Below, in pieces: positions 53,311 to 63,947 of a stretch of 64,000 nucleotides of DNA. Position numbers and translations under genes: made by a program. This stretch comes from Mytilus edulis. Taxonomy: Eukaryota; Mollusca; Bivalvia; Mytilida; Mytilidae. The stretch is from the NCBI RefSeq assembly GCF_963676685.1, contig NC_092354.1, positions 35,372,193 to 35,436,192 on the forward strand, read 5' to 3'. The notes under the pieces are model-generated. The model saw only the letters and a program-made list of their open reading frames with translations. It was not told the DNA's origin and made no database searches. The first letter of the stretch is position 1, and each line of letters opens with the position of its first letter.

Positions 53311-55578
53311 GTATTCAAAGCTTTTTTGTTGAGTTTGTCGATCTCAATAGGGTCTCGGTTAGCGGATATAAATATGTTTCATAAATTTCTTTTTTTAAAC
53401 TATAATATAATTGGCCATATTTAGGATTTATAACAATGATAGTAAATTGCATATTTCTCGTAAACAATGAAATATTTATTGATATCGACGTTAAAATTTT
53501 AACACAAATTTACAGCGATACGACGAAAATTTGAAGAAACATGAATGTGTCCCTAGTACACGGATGCCTCATCTACACTATCATTTTCTATGTTTAGTGG
53601 ACTATGAAAATGGGATAAAACTGTAATTTGGCATTAGAATTAAAAAGATCATTCCATAGGGAAAATGTGTACTAAGTTTCAGTTTTATTTAACTTGAAGC
53701 TGGACAAACGAACAAACAAACAGACGAACGGACGAACGTACGCACAGACCAGAAAAACATAATGCCAATAAATGGAGCATTAAAAACATTAATAATACAT
53801 ACGAATATTTGGTAATTGAGCCCATGTGTATGGGTCCAGAGGAAGCAGATTAAAATCTTAATTTGTCTTGATATATACAGGCGGAAACACTTTTGAAATA
53901 GAACAAAAGAATCGAAGCTCTGTGTTTATCGAGAAAGCGATAAAAGTTACCTGTAATGTTTGATATAGTAACAAAATTTTAAAATGTTAATAGGAACAAA
54001 TAAAACAACAATTTTCTTATTTTAAAAACACCATTTGCATAAGTTTTCAATGTATCTATTACATAGTAATGCAAAACAATAAGATATCAAGTCGACGACA
54101 TGGTTCTTATCGGAGCCTTTTATAGCTGACTATGCGGTATGGGCTTTGCTCGTTGTTGAAGGCCTTACAGTTACCTATAGTTGTTAATGTTTGTGTCATT
54201 TTGGTCTTTTCTGGATAGCTGTCGCATTGGCAATAATACCACATCTTCTTTTTTATATATAGTATCTATAAGTTGGATGTAGAAAATGCATAACCTCCGA
54301 TTTTTTTTTTTATCACGGACGGAGAACATATCAATCTTTTAGTTCAGAAATTTTCGTGTCTGCCCTTCCATTATGTCAATCAAAAAAAAAATCCCCAAAA
54401 CAGGTAACGTTTGTATCGAAAAGAGAAAAATCGAGTGCACCTTTTTATGTTAGGGCATGTTTGGGGTGTATATTTTGTCTTTAAAACGTACAAAGCAAGA
54501 GTATTTTATATAGCATCTCGCTTCAGATTCTATCATTATTATATATCAAAGCTACAGGTTGACTTTATAACGTAAAAAAATGACAGTACGAAAAGATGAA
54601 ATATATGGGTCAATTGAGATACCTTTCTAATGAATCACAAAAACAGAGTAGGTGTGTTCGAATAGCTATTTTTTTCTAAAAGTACTTGACGACATTCTTT
54701 TAATTTGGATGATGAAAATGTGTGTGTGATAACTAGGGTTTATAATCTTCAACCACTGAAAATGTTTAGTCTGCCCTTCCACGAAATATTTAATTAGAAT
54801 TTTTTTAAATGCTTAAGAATTTTCAAAAATTCCATCTGACATCCAAACAGACAATATTTTTAAGTTGAATCAATGCAGACAAGATCATTAACTAATGCTC
54901 ATTAGCTAGTAGATACATTTGTATTTTAAAATATAACTGACATATAACGATCGATCGTAATGGTGCTATGTGGATAAATTTATCAGTTTTCAAGAGCAAA
55001 ATTGGCAGAGCGTCATCCCTACAATGGCTTCCATTTCTACGACTGTGAGCATGAACTGGCGTAATGGGGAGATAATTTTGAAGAAGTAGAATCCTGACTG
55101 TATGAATAACATTTCTGTATATATACAAATTGACAACGTTCCGCCTTGTGATACGCTTTTCGTACAATACTATTTTAAGGATCTACTTTGCTGGAGCTCA
55201 CCTTCACTAGTTTATTCGAATGATATTTTCAAAATATTTCTGTTATTTTATTTGCACGACAAAATGAAAGATGATATAATATCAATGGGTGTACATGCAA
55301 TTTTTTTGGCATTTTTAAAAATGTGTATTTATTATATGGCATTAAAAGGAATCCCAGAAACAAACAAAAATCTTTTGTCGAGCAGTTGAAGGCTGTGCAC
55401 CGCATGTCTTTTGGCAAATTCATTTTAAAAATTGAACCCTCTACTGTAAAAAAGATACATATGGTAATCTCTGCATTTGAAGCACGTCTTATTTTCTTCA
55501 ACCTATAGGATAAAACTTTCATATTAATATGTGTATACCAACACGATTAATCATTTGATACAAAAAGATAGTTATATA
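53311..55578. other. Interior of the CACTG-ended element
   Basis: AT-rich with nested repeats: an ACAAACGAACAAACAAACAG-type microsatellite (about 53703-53752) and a family C copy (54113-54250). Frames of 90-97 codons at 54892-55522 lie on both strands without known motifs. Confidence 0.5.
54113..54250 (-). repeat. Family C, inverted copy
   Basis: The reverse complement contains GAAGATGTGGTATTATTGCC, GACAGCTATCCAGAAAAGAC and ATACCGCATAGTCAGCTATA. Confidence 0.7.
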
Positions 55579-55952
55579 AATACGGATATTTCTTAGAATT
55601 GAGGGTCATCCTTTAAAAGTTACGGTCATCATTTACAAATTACGGTCATCTTAAAAGCAGTTACGGTCAGCCTTGTTATGAATCGCTGATTCTGTTACGG
55701 TCATCTCGATTGTGATTTACGGTCATCTTGGCGATTTTTTCAAATCGAATTTCCCGTTTCATGCACATTTCTCAGAAGTAATTAGTGATTTCCGAGTGAT
55801 TCTTTTATGAATTTACATCGTTTCAATGTATGATTTGTAAAGAAAATGATATAGAAACACTTTAACAGACAATACAGAAACTGACCTAATTTTTCATCCG
55901 ACATCTTGGGATGACCGTGAATGCAATTACGGTCATCAGCTTTACCCCAGTG
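55579..55952 (-). repeat. Right terminal inverted repeat with GATGACCGTAA iterons
   Basis: Inverted partner of 52898-53310; the iteron-rich inner part (55600-55740) is about 40 bp shorter. Confidence 0.9.
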
Positions 55953-56974
55953 CGTATTGGAAATATTGGCCATCTAGTAACATTTGATGTATGAATTCTT
56001 CCCGAATTCAAACCAGAACTTTTTGAAGTAATGATATTAAAAGTGGCAGGGTGCTTTTTAAATGTCGGACCGATGATATTTTTTTCTATTTGAATGGTTA
56101 AAAAAATCTTCAAAGCTTTTATCCAGAACCAAGGAAACTATTTAAAACTTGAGTGAGGATTTTTTAAGATCTTGCTGGTATAAAAAAAACACAAATGCTG
56201 TAAAATGTATTTATCTTTCCTTACAGCAGGGTTTACAATTCGATATGCTTGTTTGTATCAGAACGGAAACTTTAACTTATACGACTAATTGTAAAAGTAA
56301 ATTGTTACTTTTTTTTATAGCTTAAAGACACATAATGAATGGGTTGATGGATTGATTTGTGTAAACGTCCAGCTGCAAATGCTACATCAATCTCATGTGT
56401 AAGGAGAAATGCACTAATACAATACCACTGTACTAAATTGTAAGCAGCATTACTTTTTGTACTTCAAAATGTGAAAAAACACACGATGTAATTCAATGAC
56501 ATCATAATAATTAGAATAAACTCTAAACTAGAATACATAATGATCAAATCGATCAAAGCGTTACGTTTTCTCAACCCAAGCTTAAGTACCAATATTGGTG
56601 TGGAATTAAAAATGTTAGTTTAGTTTCTGCTTATTTGTGATCTTTTCTCATTTTAATCAAGGGAGTAATTGAATCATTATTTCTTTCAATATATCTTAAG
56701 CCAAGGCGTGTGTTTTCAAGGTTTTGCATGATCGTATAATTTGAAACGCGAAACATTTGTTTCTTTAAAAATGACGATGGTGACTGCTGTATCCATATTT
56801 TGACTATTTAGTTATGGTCGTTTAGTTCACACATCAATGTAAATATAACGGATTTTGATGAGACTGTCACACAAAGTGAGATGTTTAGCGCTATAAAACC
56901 TGGTTTAATTTACCCTTTTCTACAATTGAAAATACCTGTACCAAATCAAAAAGATGACAGTTGTCCATTCGTTT
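55953..56974. other. Non-coding stretch
   Basis: Starts with CGTATTGGAAATATTG, which also occurs at 52850 before the element. Otherwise AT-rich with no feature. Confidence 0.4.
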
Positions 56975-57300
56975 TTGAGTTTTTCTCATCACTTGGCGTC
57001 CGTCGTCGTTAACTTTTAGAAAAATCTTCTCCAAAACTACTAGGCCAAATTTAACCAAACTTGGCCACAATCCTCATGTGGGTATCTAGTTTAAAAATGT
57101 GTCCGTTGACCCGGCCAACCAACCAAGATGACTGCCATGGCTAAAAATATAACATAGGGGTAAAATGCAGTTTTTGGCATATAACTCAAAAAAACAAAGT
57201 ATTAAGAGCAAATCTGACATTGGGTAACATTGTTTATCAGGTCAAGATCTATCTGCTCAACGACTTCCAGATGAATCAGAAAACCCGTTCTTGGGTATAC
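56975..57300 (-). repeat. Family A, partial copy
   Basis: Covers the family's end region (CTCATCACTTGGCGTCCGTC) through ATCAGGTCAAGATCTATCTG; both hairpin ends are missing. Confidence 0.8.
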
Positions 57301-57395
57301 TCTTCAAACAGTTATAAGAAAAAATATATTTCCACCCTAAAAATATAGAACCTTGAAATTAGCTAATTTATTTATTTTTTTCATTATTTTTACAG

Positions 57396-57527
57396 AGATC
57401 TTTTTTTCACAAGAAAAATATGCTAGACTCATGTGAAGTCCTTGAAGTGACTGCTAATTTTTGGCAGGACTTCAAGGACTTTTATGAAGAAAACATGTCA
57501 TCATCAGGAAGTGGGAGGTGCTGGCTG
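57396..57527 (+). CDS. Candidate exon of a plus-strand gene, unassigned
   Basis: Acceptor TTATTTTTACAG and possible donor GGCTG|GTATAG frame 44 codons: RSFFHKKNMLDSCEVLEVTA, NFWQDFKDFYEENMSSSGSG, RCWL. Phase 0 at both ends. No recognised domain. Sense-like sequence may also continue in another frame to 57569, so damage is possible. Confidence 0.3.
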
Positions 57528-58029
57528 GTATAGACAAGAAAAGGATGCTACATAAGCGTTTCAAACCAGGTAGATTTAATGACATAGAAGTTATCGTCAG
57601 CTTAAGGCTAATGTACAGCCTTCAGTAATGAGCAGACCCGTATTGCAGTATGTCTGTTTTAAAAAAAGCCCTGTTTTCCAGCAGGACTACAGTTGGTTTT
57701 CAAATTTATATTCAGTTTCACTTTTACAATTTTTGTGGGTTGATAAGCTGCTATCTCATTGTAATTGTTATTTTCTAAACAACTATTTTAAATTATACAT
57801 TTTAATTTCTTATTTTATTATCAACCACTCTTTCAAATGCCAAATCATACGCTGATTTATCAGTGGATTTTGGTCTATATGACTAGTATGTGGTCAGACA
57901 TACTGCATTTTTATAAAATTCATCATTTCATTGTCGCATGCCATAACAGCAGCATCTTTATTATTGGCTAACCGTTCATCAGATGAACAATTTTTAATAT
58001 ATAGAATAGATGCATTTCATGTTTTTCAG

Positions 58030-58249
58030 ATATTTAGAGCACTGTAGGGTACAACTGAAGGGTGTAGATTAACAACGCTTAAAACAATTAACCAAGGCAT
58101 TCACACCATTGCCAAAGCAGTTCAAGACCTAGAAAAGAAAAAGAAAATCATGCTATTGAAAGAAATCTTTTTTAAAATTACTAATAGCAGTGAAGACAAT
58201 GCTAGGGTTTTATATTCTATCCATTTCGATAGGATACAGGAATTTGGCA
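58030..58249 (+). CDS. Candidate exon, lysine-rich helix, possible frameshift
   Basis: Strong acceptor ATGTTTTTCAG at 58028-58029 and perfect donor TTGGCA|GTAAGT at 58249. From 58048 the open frame reads GTTEGCRLTTLKTINQGIHT, IAKAVQDLEKKKKIMLLKEI, FFKITNSSEDNARVLYSIHF and DRIQEFG. The first 18 bases need another frame (YLEHCRVQLKG), so either the true acceptor is the AG at 58046-58047 or the exon has a frameshift. No domain recognised; probably a coiled helix. Confidence 0.4.
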
Positions 58250-58302
58250 GTAAGTTATAAACTATTATAAAAACAAGCTGTCAGGCAAATATAAATAAAA
58301 TA

Positions 58303-58442
58303 AAATGTGGTATGATTGCAAATGAGACAACTCCACAACAGAACAAAATGACACAGAAATTAACAAATATAAGTCACCATACGGCCTTCAATAATGAGCA
58401 AAGCCCATTCAGCTTTAAAAGGTTCCAAAATGACAATGTAAA
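58303..58442 (+). repeat. Family C, most complete copy
   Basis: AAATGTGGTATGATTGCAAA, GACAACTCCACAACAGAACA, ACGGCCTTCAATAATGAGCA and AAAGCCCATTCAGCT occur in order; this copy defines the family for the window. Confidence 0.75.
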
Positions 58443-58892
58443 TTGATTCATACGAGTAAACTTAAGTCGTATTTAACCCACCATTTTTTCCAAATGTTGA
58501 AAAATTTAAAAGAAGTCCATGGCTTAATGCCCAAACTGATCTAGCTTTCAAGGTAAATCTTTTTAGCTGTAGAATATTAATATAATTTTTTTTTTTGATT
58601 TCTCTCTAATTTTCTTCAAATATATATAAAATTTAAATCATGTTTAGACATAAATTATTATATATATATATATAATTTACAAGTAAGTCAAGTGATTTTC
58701 TGAACAAGCTGGAATATCTAAATCACAACATCAGGGGACTGGCTAATGATTACAATAGCAGTTTAAAACAAAACACAGATAAATATACCTGAAATTGATA
58801 GGTTTAATTTTTTTAACAAATCCAAGTATTTATAATCTTGATCCTCTCTAAAATGCATTGATATCACAAACTATACTGAATTTTTTTTTCAG

Positions 58893-58980
58893 AATGATGT
58901 ACAAAATGCCTCCGTATTGATGGAGTGGGGGAAAGGAATAATGTTGCCTACAAAGTTGTTTGCCAATATGCAGCCCAGAG
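58893..58980 (+). CDS. Candidate exon, unassigned
   Basis: After the strong acceptor AATTTTTTTTTCAG the frame reads NDVQNASVLMEWGKGIMLPT, then KLFANMQPR, ending at GAG|GTATAC. A longer version to 59014 (GAAG|GTATTA) adds GIQNSVTRYGG. Phase does not connect directly to the exon ending at 58249, so an intermediate exon or damage must be assumed. Confidence 0.3.
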
Positions 58981-59014
58981 GTATACAGAATTCCGTAACC
59001 AGATACGGAGGAAG

Positions 59015-60040
59015 GTATTACAATTTTGATGTGCAGTTTTTTTCCAGTCTGCAGAAGATAGCAAAATAAACGAACACCTGAGTTTCATTTGATAGGCCCA
59101 CTCAGTTACACAATTTAAATCACCTATTGTTTACAGGTGTCTATTGTCCATTTATTGTCCATTTAAATACATACTATTTACAACATGTATTACATATTAA
59201 GGGGAGATTATCAAACCTCTTTCACAACTTAGTCTATTTTGGCACCTTCTGCAGGAACAAAAAAAATGAATAGCAAAATCTAGTAAAGTTTATAATTTTC
59301 TAAAACATAAAATGCATTTAAAATTTATATATCTATTTCCTGTCATCCCTTAAAACTTTTGCAGGTGCATAGAATTGTCTGTACTCCGAGTAAAATGTGT
59401 GGTGTAAGGGAGCTACCATTTGATTTTTATCAGGGGGCTACACAGCTACTTTTGCATAGGAACACTTTTTCTGTACTAAAAATATGTAGTACTGGAAATT
59501 TACTTTTAATATTTTGATTTAGTACTTTGTCTTTACTTTAAAATTATTGTAATATTCAGGTACTTGTATTTTACAGAAATTGATTTGTACTAAAATTTGG
59601 TAGATAAATAATACAATATTCCATGTTTGGATATCATAATTTTAAGAGATTTGAAATAGAAAAACTTTCAAAATGCATGAAATGTAACGGTAATAACCAA
59701 AAATCTGTAGTACCTAAATTTCAAGTACAAATTAAGTACTGTAAAATACAGGTACCTTTGGTGGACATTATCACAGAACTAGTATATATTTGTTTAAGGG
59801 CCAGCTGGAGGACGCCTCCTGGTGCGGGAATTTTTCGTTGCATTGACGACCTGTTGTTTACTGTTTACTGAAAAATGTTGAAAATACAAATGTAATTTTA
59901 CAAATTAAAGCCTCCTGGTGTTAAAAAAAAATGGAACACATAAAGCTCTGTATAATTTATCAATATTATTTTGTCGTTTCAAAGTACCATGGCTATTAAG
60001 AGAAAATTAATGGTCTCATGTCACAATTATTACGAGCAAG
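59015..60040. other. No recognised gene
   Basis: AT-rich. A frame at 59623-59871 spans a GC-richer patch (GGGCCAGCTGGAGGACGCCT) that looks like a dispersed-repeat tail. Confidence 0.35.
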
Positions 60041-60258
60041 GTACCACATGTGAGGCAGGATCTGCTTACCCTTTCGGAGCACCTGATATCACCCCTAGAT
60101 TTTGGTGGGGTTCGTGTTGTTTTTTCTTTAGTTTTCTATGTTGTGTCATATACACTATTACTGGTCTGTTTTGTCTTTTTCATTTTTAGCCATGATGTTG
60201 TCAGTTTATTTTCGATTTATAATTTGACAGTCCCTATGGTTTTTTTCGTCCCTCTTTA
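60041..60258 (+). mobile_element. Penelope-like 3' tail, solo fragment
   Basis: Matches 16150-16380 from GTACCACATGTGAGGCAGGA to CGTCCCTCTTT; no coding part remains. Confidence 0.75.
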
Positions 60259-60459
60259 TACTAAAAAGTGGATATTATAAAATTGAAATTTAGGCACTTT
60301 GATGTGATATATTTTAAAGGAGTTTAAACAATAAATATTTAATCAAATGATTTGCTGCAAAACAAAAGTACCGTTATGGAAATCTTTGCGAAAAATGGAT
60401 CCCGTGTAGGACCAGACAGCAATATATAATACACGTTAAGTATTAGTAAACAATTTGAT

Positions 60460-61515
60460 TTTTTATGTAATTTTTCTTCCCCCAAAAATATCTTTACCCC
60501 TTTTATAAGATCTCCCCAAAGAAAACCCTTTCATAAACTTTTTTTTACATTCATTAATTATTCTTTTCTATCCCGTATTCAATATAAAAAGACACTTTTT
60601 TTTTTTATTGAAAACGCCGTATATATACTGATCCTCATTCTATCCCGTATTCAATATAAAAAGACACTTTTTTTTTATCGAAATCGCCGTATATATACTG
60701 ATCCTCATTCTATCCCGTATTCAATATAAATAGACACTTTTTTTTTATCGAAATCGCCGTATATATACTGATCCTCATTCTATCCCGTATTCAATATAAA
60801 CAGACACTTTTTTTTATTGAAATCGTCGTATGTTATATTATTATAAGACCTTCTATTTCAAAAAGAAACTTTGTCATTCAAATATATAACGGGAGAGAAT
60901 GAGGATCAGAATAATACACATTTAATAATATGTTTTGAGGAATATTCAAAATGAAATCTTGCCTTTATTCATATAATAAATTATAGCAGTTTTACGTTAG
61001 TTGAAAATAGGCATTTTTCTCCAATCCCGTACGGGATAGACACACGATATAGCCCCTGTAATTACCTTTATTCTATTGCATAAACAAAAAACGCCAAATT
61101 TACACTAACCTGTATATTTAACGGAATTAACGATATCAATATAGGTAATATTTAAATGCATTTGGTAAATTACGGGATAATTTAAACTATCCCGTAATTT
61201 AAACTATCCCGTAATTGGTGAAACAAATTGATTTTTTATGTAATTTTTCTTCCCTCAAAAATTATCTTGACCCCTTTTTTTATAAGATCTCCACAAAGAA
61301 AACCCTTTCATAAACTTTTTTTACATTCATCAATTATTCTTTTCTATTCCGTATTCAATATAAAAAGACACTTTTTTTTTATTGAAATCGCCGTATATAT
61401 ACTGATCCTCATTTCATTTTATCCCGTATTCAATATAAAAAGACACTTTTTTTATTGAAATCGTCGTATATTATATAATTATAAGACCTTCTATTTCAAA
61501 AAGAAACTTTGTCAT
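60460..61515 (+). repeat. 70-bp tandem array and duplicated block
   Basis: TCTATCCCGTATTCAATATA recurs every 70 bp near 60570, 60640, 60710 and 60780. The whole module (from TGATTTTTTATGTAATTTTT to TTTCAAAAAGAAACTTTGTC) is repeated at about 61228-61515 with fewer units. A palindrome at 61168-61199 (AATTACGGGATA / TATCCCGTAATT, 8-base loop) lies between the two modules. Confidence 0.85.
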
Positions 61516-61667
61516 TTAATTGTTTTGCTAAATCCTACAATTTGAATTATTTATCACATGTTAAGATTTATTTAGAAATGGTCATGCCAATGTTATAACA
61601 CTAGACAATGCTTGATGAAAAGAATTATAAATTGTGATTTTCCATTTGTCTTTTTTTTATTCTCCAG

Positions 61668-61799
61668 AACCTGATAGACATGAACTGATGAAGAGTGAAG
61701 ATGACACACTAGGAATGCCATATGCAGACCCTTTATTATATACTTGGGATGCTATGGTATTCCTAGTGCCAGCCTTATTGGCAAAAGTAGGAATAAAAG
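61668..61799 (+). CDS. Exon a of a phase-matched three-exon gene segment
   Basis: Acceptor TTTTTTATTCTCCAG and donor AAAAG|GTATAC enclose 132 bases encoding PDRHELMKSEDDTLGMPYAD, then PLLYTWDAMVFLVPALLAKV and GIK. It leaves one base (G) that is completed by the next exon (GGA, Gly). Part of a plus-strand gene whose family I do not recognise. Confidence 0.55.
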
Positions 61800-62168
61800 G
61801 TATACCAGTATAATAATTTTAGTAAATAAATGGTTTTAAAAAATACCTCATTAGATTTTAACTGCAACTGTTACCAGTGAAAACCTCATTCTCCATGACT
61901 TCACAAATCAATTACATCATTGACATTGAAAGTCATTAATAGTAGTGACACATTCATTCTGTTTCAGAACCCTATGCTGTGTTAAATATTTTATAACAAT
62001 CCAAATTCAGAGCTGTATCAAGCAAATCAAGCTTGAACGTAGTGTAGTAAATATGCCATAATGGGATGGGGATATCTTCATTTGTATTGGAATCACAGTA
62101 AACTTTCAGGGCCTGGCCCAGTGTTTTATTTTAGTAAATTTTATCTGTAAAATTGCTTTTTATTCCAG

Positions 62169-62252
62169 GAAAGAATGCATACAATGTTAATAACAAACCA
62201 ACCTGGTGGCCAGAACAGTTGCGATTTTGTTCGCCCAACAGTTCTACAGCAG
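62169..62252 (+). CDS. Exon b of the three-exon segment (WWPE motif)
   Basis: Acceptor TTTTTATTCCAG and donor ACAGCAG|GTAACT enclose 84 bases: KNAYNVNNKPTWWPEQLRFC, then SPNSSTA. It enters with two bases and leaves one, matching both neighbours. The 'KPTWWPE..F..PN' pattern is reminiscent of short WWP motifs in some DNA-binding proteins such as NRF1-like factors, but the similarity is too short to assign a function. Confidence 0.55.
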
Positions 62253-62522
62253 GTAACTACTCACATTGATATTTCATTTGTCAAGATTTTGAACCTTAAT
62301 TTTTTGGGTGTTATTTATATTAGTTTTAGATAGTAGGTTCAAGATGTTATTTATTTATTAAATTCTAATCTTATTCTTTATTCTTTATAAACTGTTATGA
62401 TATTTCTTTGTATAATTCATATGACATTAAAACAAGTGACAACATTACAACAGATTTATCCATCTATATTTCATATTTAAATATTTATGAAAGTTGAATG
62501 ATAAATGTTTATTTTCATCTAG

Positions 62523-62592
62523 ATTCAAAAAGACTGAACGTTGCAGAAATGATAAGTGTCATCAGCTCATTTCTCATTAACTGCAAAAACAT
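62523..62592 (+). CDS. Exon c of the three-exon segment
   Basis: After acceptor TTTTCATCTAG the two starting bases complete GAT (Asp) with the G left by exon b. The frame then reads SKRLNVAEMISVISSFLINC, then KN, to a possible donor ACAT|GTATAA at 62592. The frame stays open beyond, so the 3' limit is uncertain. Confidence 0.45.
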
Positions 62593-63566
62593 GTATAAAA
62601 TGTGTGTTCTGAGTATAAAATTGAATTTTCATGTTGACTGCTATTTTCTGTTATTTTTATTTCTGCATGAAAATTTTATTATGACCGTTAAGAATTTACT
62701 TTATTTTAATTTTGTGTAATTATTTACATGTTAGTTTTTTATTTATTTTATTTCATCATTAAATATACAACACAGATATTAAAATATTTGTAATTCATCA
62801 ATTACAATTTTCTTAGTTTTTTTAAAGTACTGAAATTGATTAGGTATAAAAAGAAAAGGTCATATTTGTTTGTTCTGGTAGGTTACATAAATAACACTGT
62901 CAGAAATAAATAAACTTCTGATCAGAGTATATACAATTGTAAATATTGTTATTTTACCCCTTCCAATAAGATTATGGAAGTTAGAATTTAAAAAAAAAAT
63001 ATCCTGTACATCCTCACTTTGATTTTGCCGTACTTTTTTTTCATTATTATTTTAAGTAGACTTATGGTGGCACCTAACACATTGACATGGCTAAATTTAT
63101 TTTGAAAAAAAAATGAAATTTTTTTTGACAAAGATATAAAAGCTTCAAGAAATTTTAACAACACAATTTAATGGAATAATTTCATTGGATATATAGCAGT
63201 TTGTAAAACACTATTGTTGATCAATGGGAAATTAAATTCCTCTTTACTTATAGTATGTGATTATATCTGTAAGCAGAGGGCATGCTGTCAGAATTAAACG
63301 TTCACTATTTAATACATACTTAAGTATTTTTTTTTAATTAAATCTTTTGACTGTTTAGTGATCTCTACAGTTGTCCATATTTGAGGATTGATTTATTGTT
63401 ATTTAAACTTATTTTTTTCAGCGCAAGTCTGAATTATGTGATATATTTTCATGCCCTGCTACAATAGAAGAGGGCATTGCATAAATATAGAAAAACAATT
63501 TTACTCAAATCATTTATATTATTGACAATTGTTTTAATCTAATCTCTATTTTATTTCTGTTTTTAG
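62593..63566. other. Probable intron, no gene recognised
   Basis: AT-rich. A stretch after an AG at about 63422 (CGCAAGTCTGAATTATGTGA) has short open frames but no matching phase. Confidence 0.35.
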
Positions 63567-63947
63567 AGTTGAAAGTGGCCAAACAGAAAATGACGGAATG
63601 ACAGCTTCACAGACTGACAGGGGGCAGACAATTTGACAGACATTGACAGGGGGACAGACACTGACAGGGGGACAGACACTGATAGGGGGACAGACACTGA
63701 CAGGGGGATAGACACTGACAGGGGGACTGACACTGACAGGGGAACAGACACTGACAGGGGGACAGACACTGACAGGGGGACTGACACTGACAGGGGGACT
63801 GACATTGACAGGGGGACAGACACTGACAGGGGGACTGACACTACGACAGATAAACAGACAGACTTAAATGGAATGACAGACATTGAGACAGACAAAGACA
63901 TGACAGACAGTGGAAGATTTGACACATACAATCAGAAAGTTGTAAGA
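63567..63947 (+). CDS. Candidate exon with 18-bp in-frame minisatellite
   Basis: Bounded by a strong acceptor (TTTATTTCTGTTTTTAG) and a perfect donor (AAGAT|GTAAGT). It opens VESGQTENDGMTASQTDRGQ in one frame, meets a TGA there, and is then open in another frame as repeated TDTDRG hexapeptides to TDKQTDLNGMTDIETDKDMT. A one-base change near 63620 (GGGGGC) would unite the two. Because the unit is 18 bp, every frame keeps its phase. It may be a variable acidic/arginine spacer of the gene at 61668-62592 or a repeat that only mimics coding sequence. Confidence 0.35.
63640..63845 (+). repeat. 18-bp minisatellite, about 11 copies
   Basis: Units of the form GACAGACACTGACAGGGG, with A/C/T variants (GATAGGGG, GACTGACAC), repeat head to tail. 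Copies differ by point changes only, with no length change, so the period stays a multiple of three. Confidence 0.95.

Larger units (their letters stand above)
52898..55952. mobile_element. 3,055-bp non-autonomous element with ~0.4-kb TIRs (CACTG ends)
   Basis: Both ends read CACTGGGGTAAAGCTGATGA in opposite orientation, and similarity continues inward for about 413 bp (left arm 52898-53310) and 374 bp (right arm 55579-55952). The direct repeat CGTATT flanks it at 52892-52897 and 55953-55958. Both arms carry iterated GATGACCGTAA words (about seven good and three decayed on the left, six and two on the right). CACTR ends, short TSDs and subterminal repeats together recall CACTA/EnSpm transposons, but a 6-bp TSD is longer than the usual 2-4 bp. 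The 2.27-kb interior has no recognisable transposase, so it would depend on an enzyme supplied elsewhere. It also contains a family C copy. Confidence 0.8.

Noticed and set aside
54892..55522. Several 60-97-codon frames inside the CACTG-ended element as its transposase
   Set aside because: No DDE-type or other catalytic motif, frames overlap on both strands, and lengths are far below any EnSpm transposase.
63563..63931. Minus-strand frame of SVPLSV repeats as a secreted or structural protein
   Set aside because: It is the complement of the 18-bp minisatellite; any such repeat with a stop-free unit is open on both strands, and there is no minus-strand splice or promoter support.
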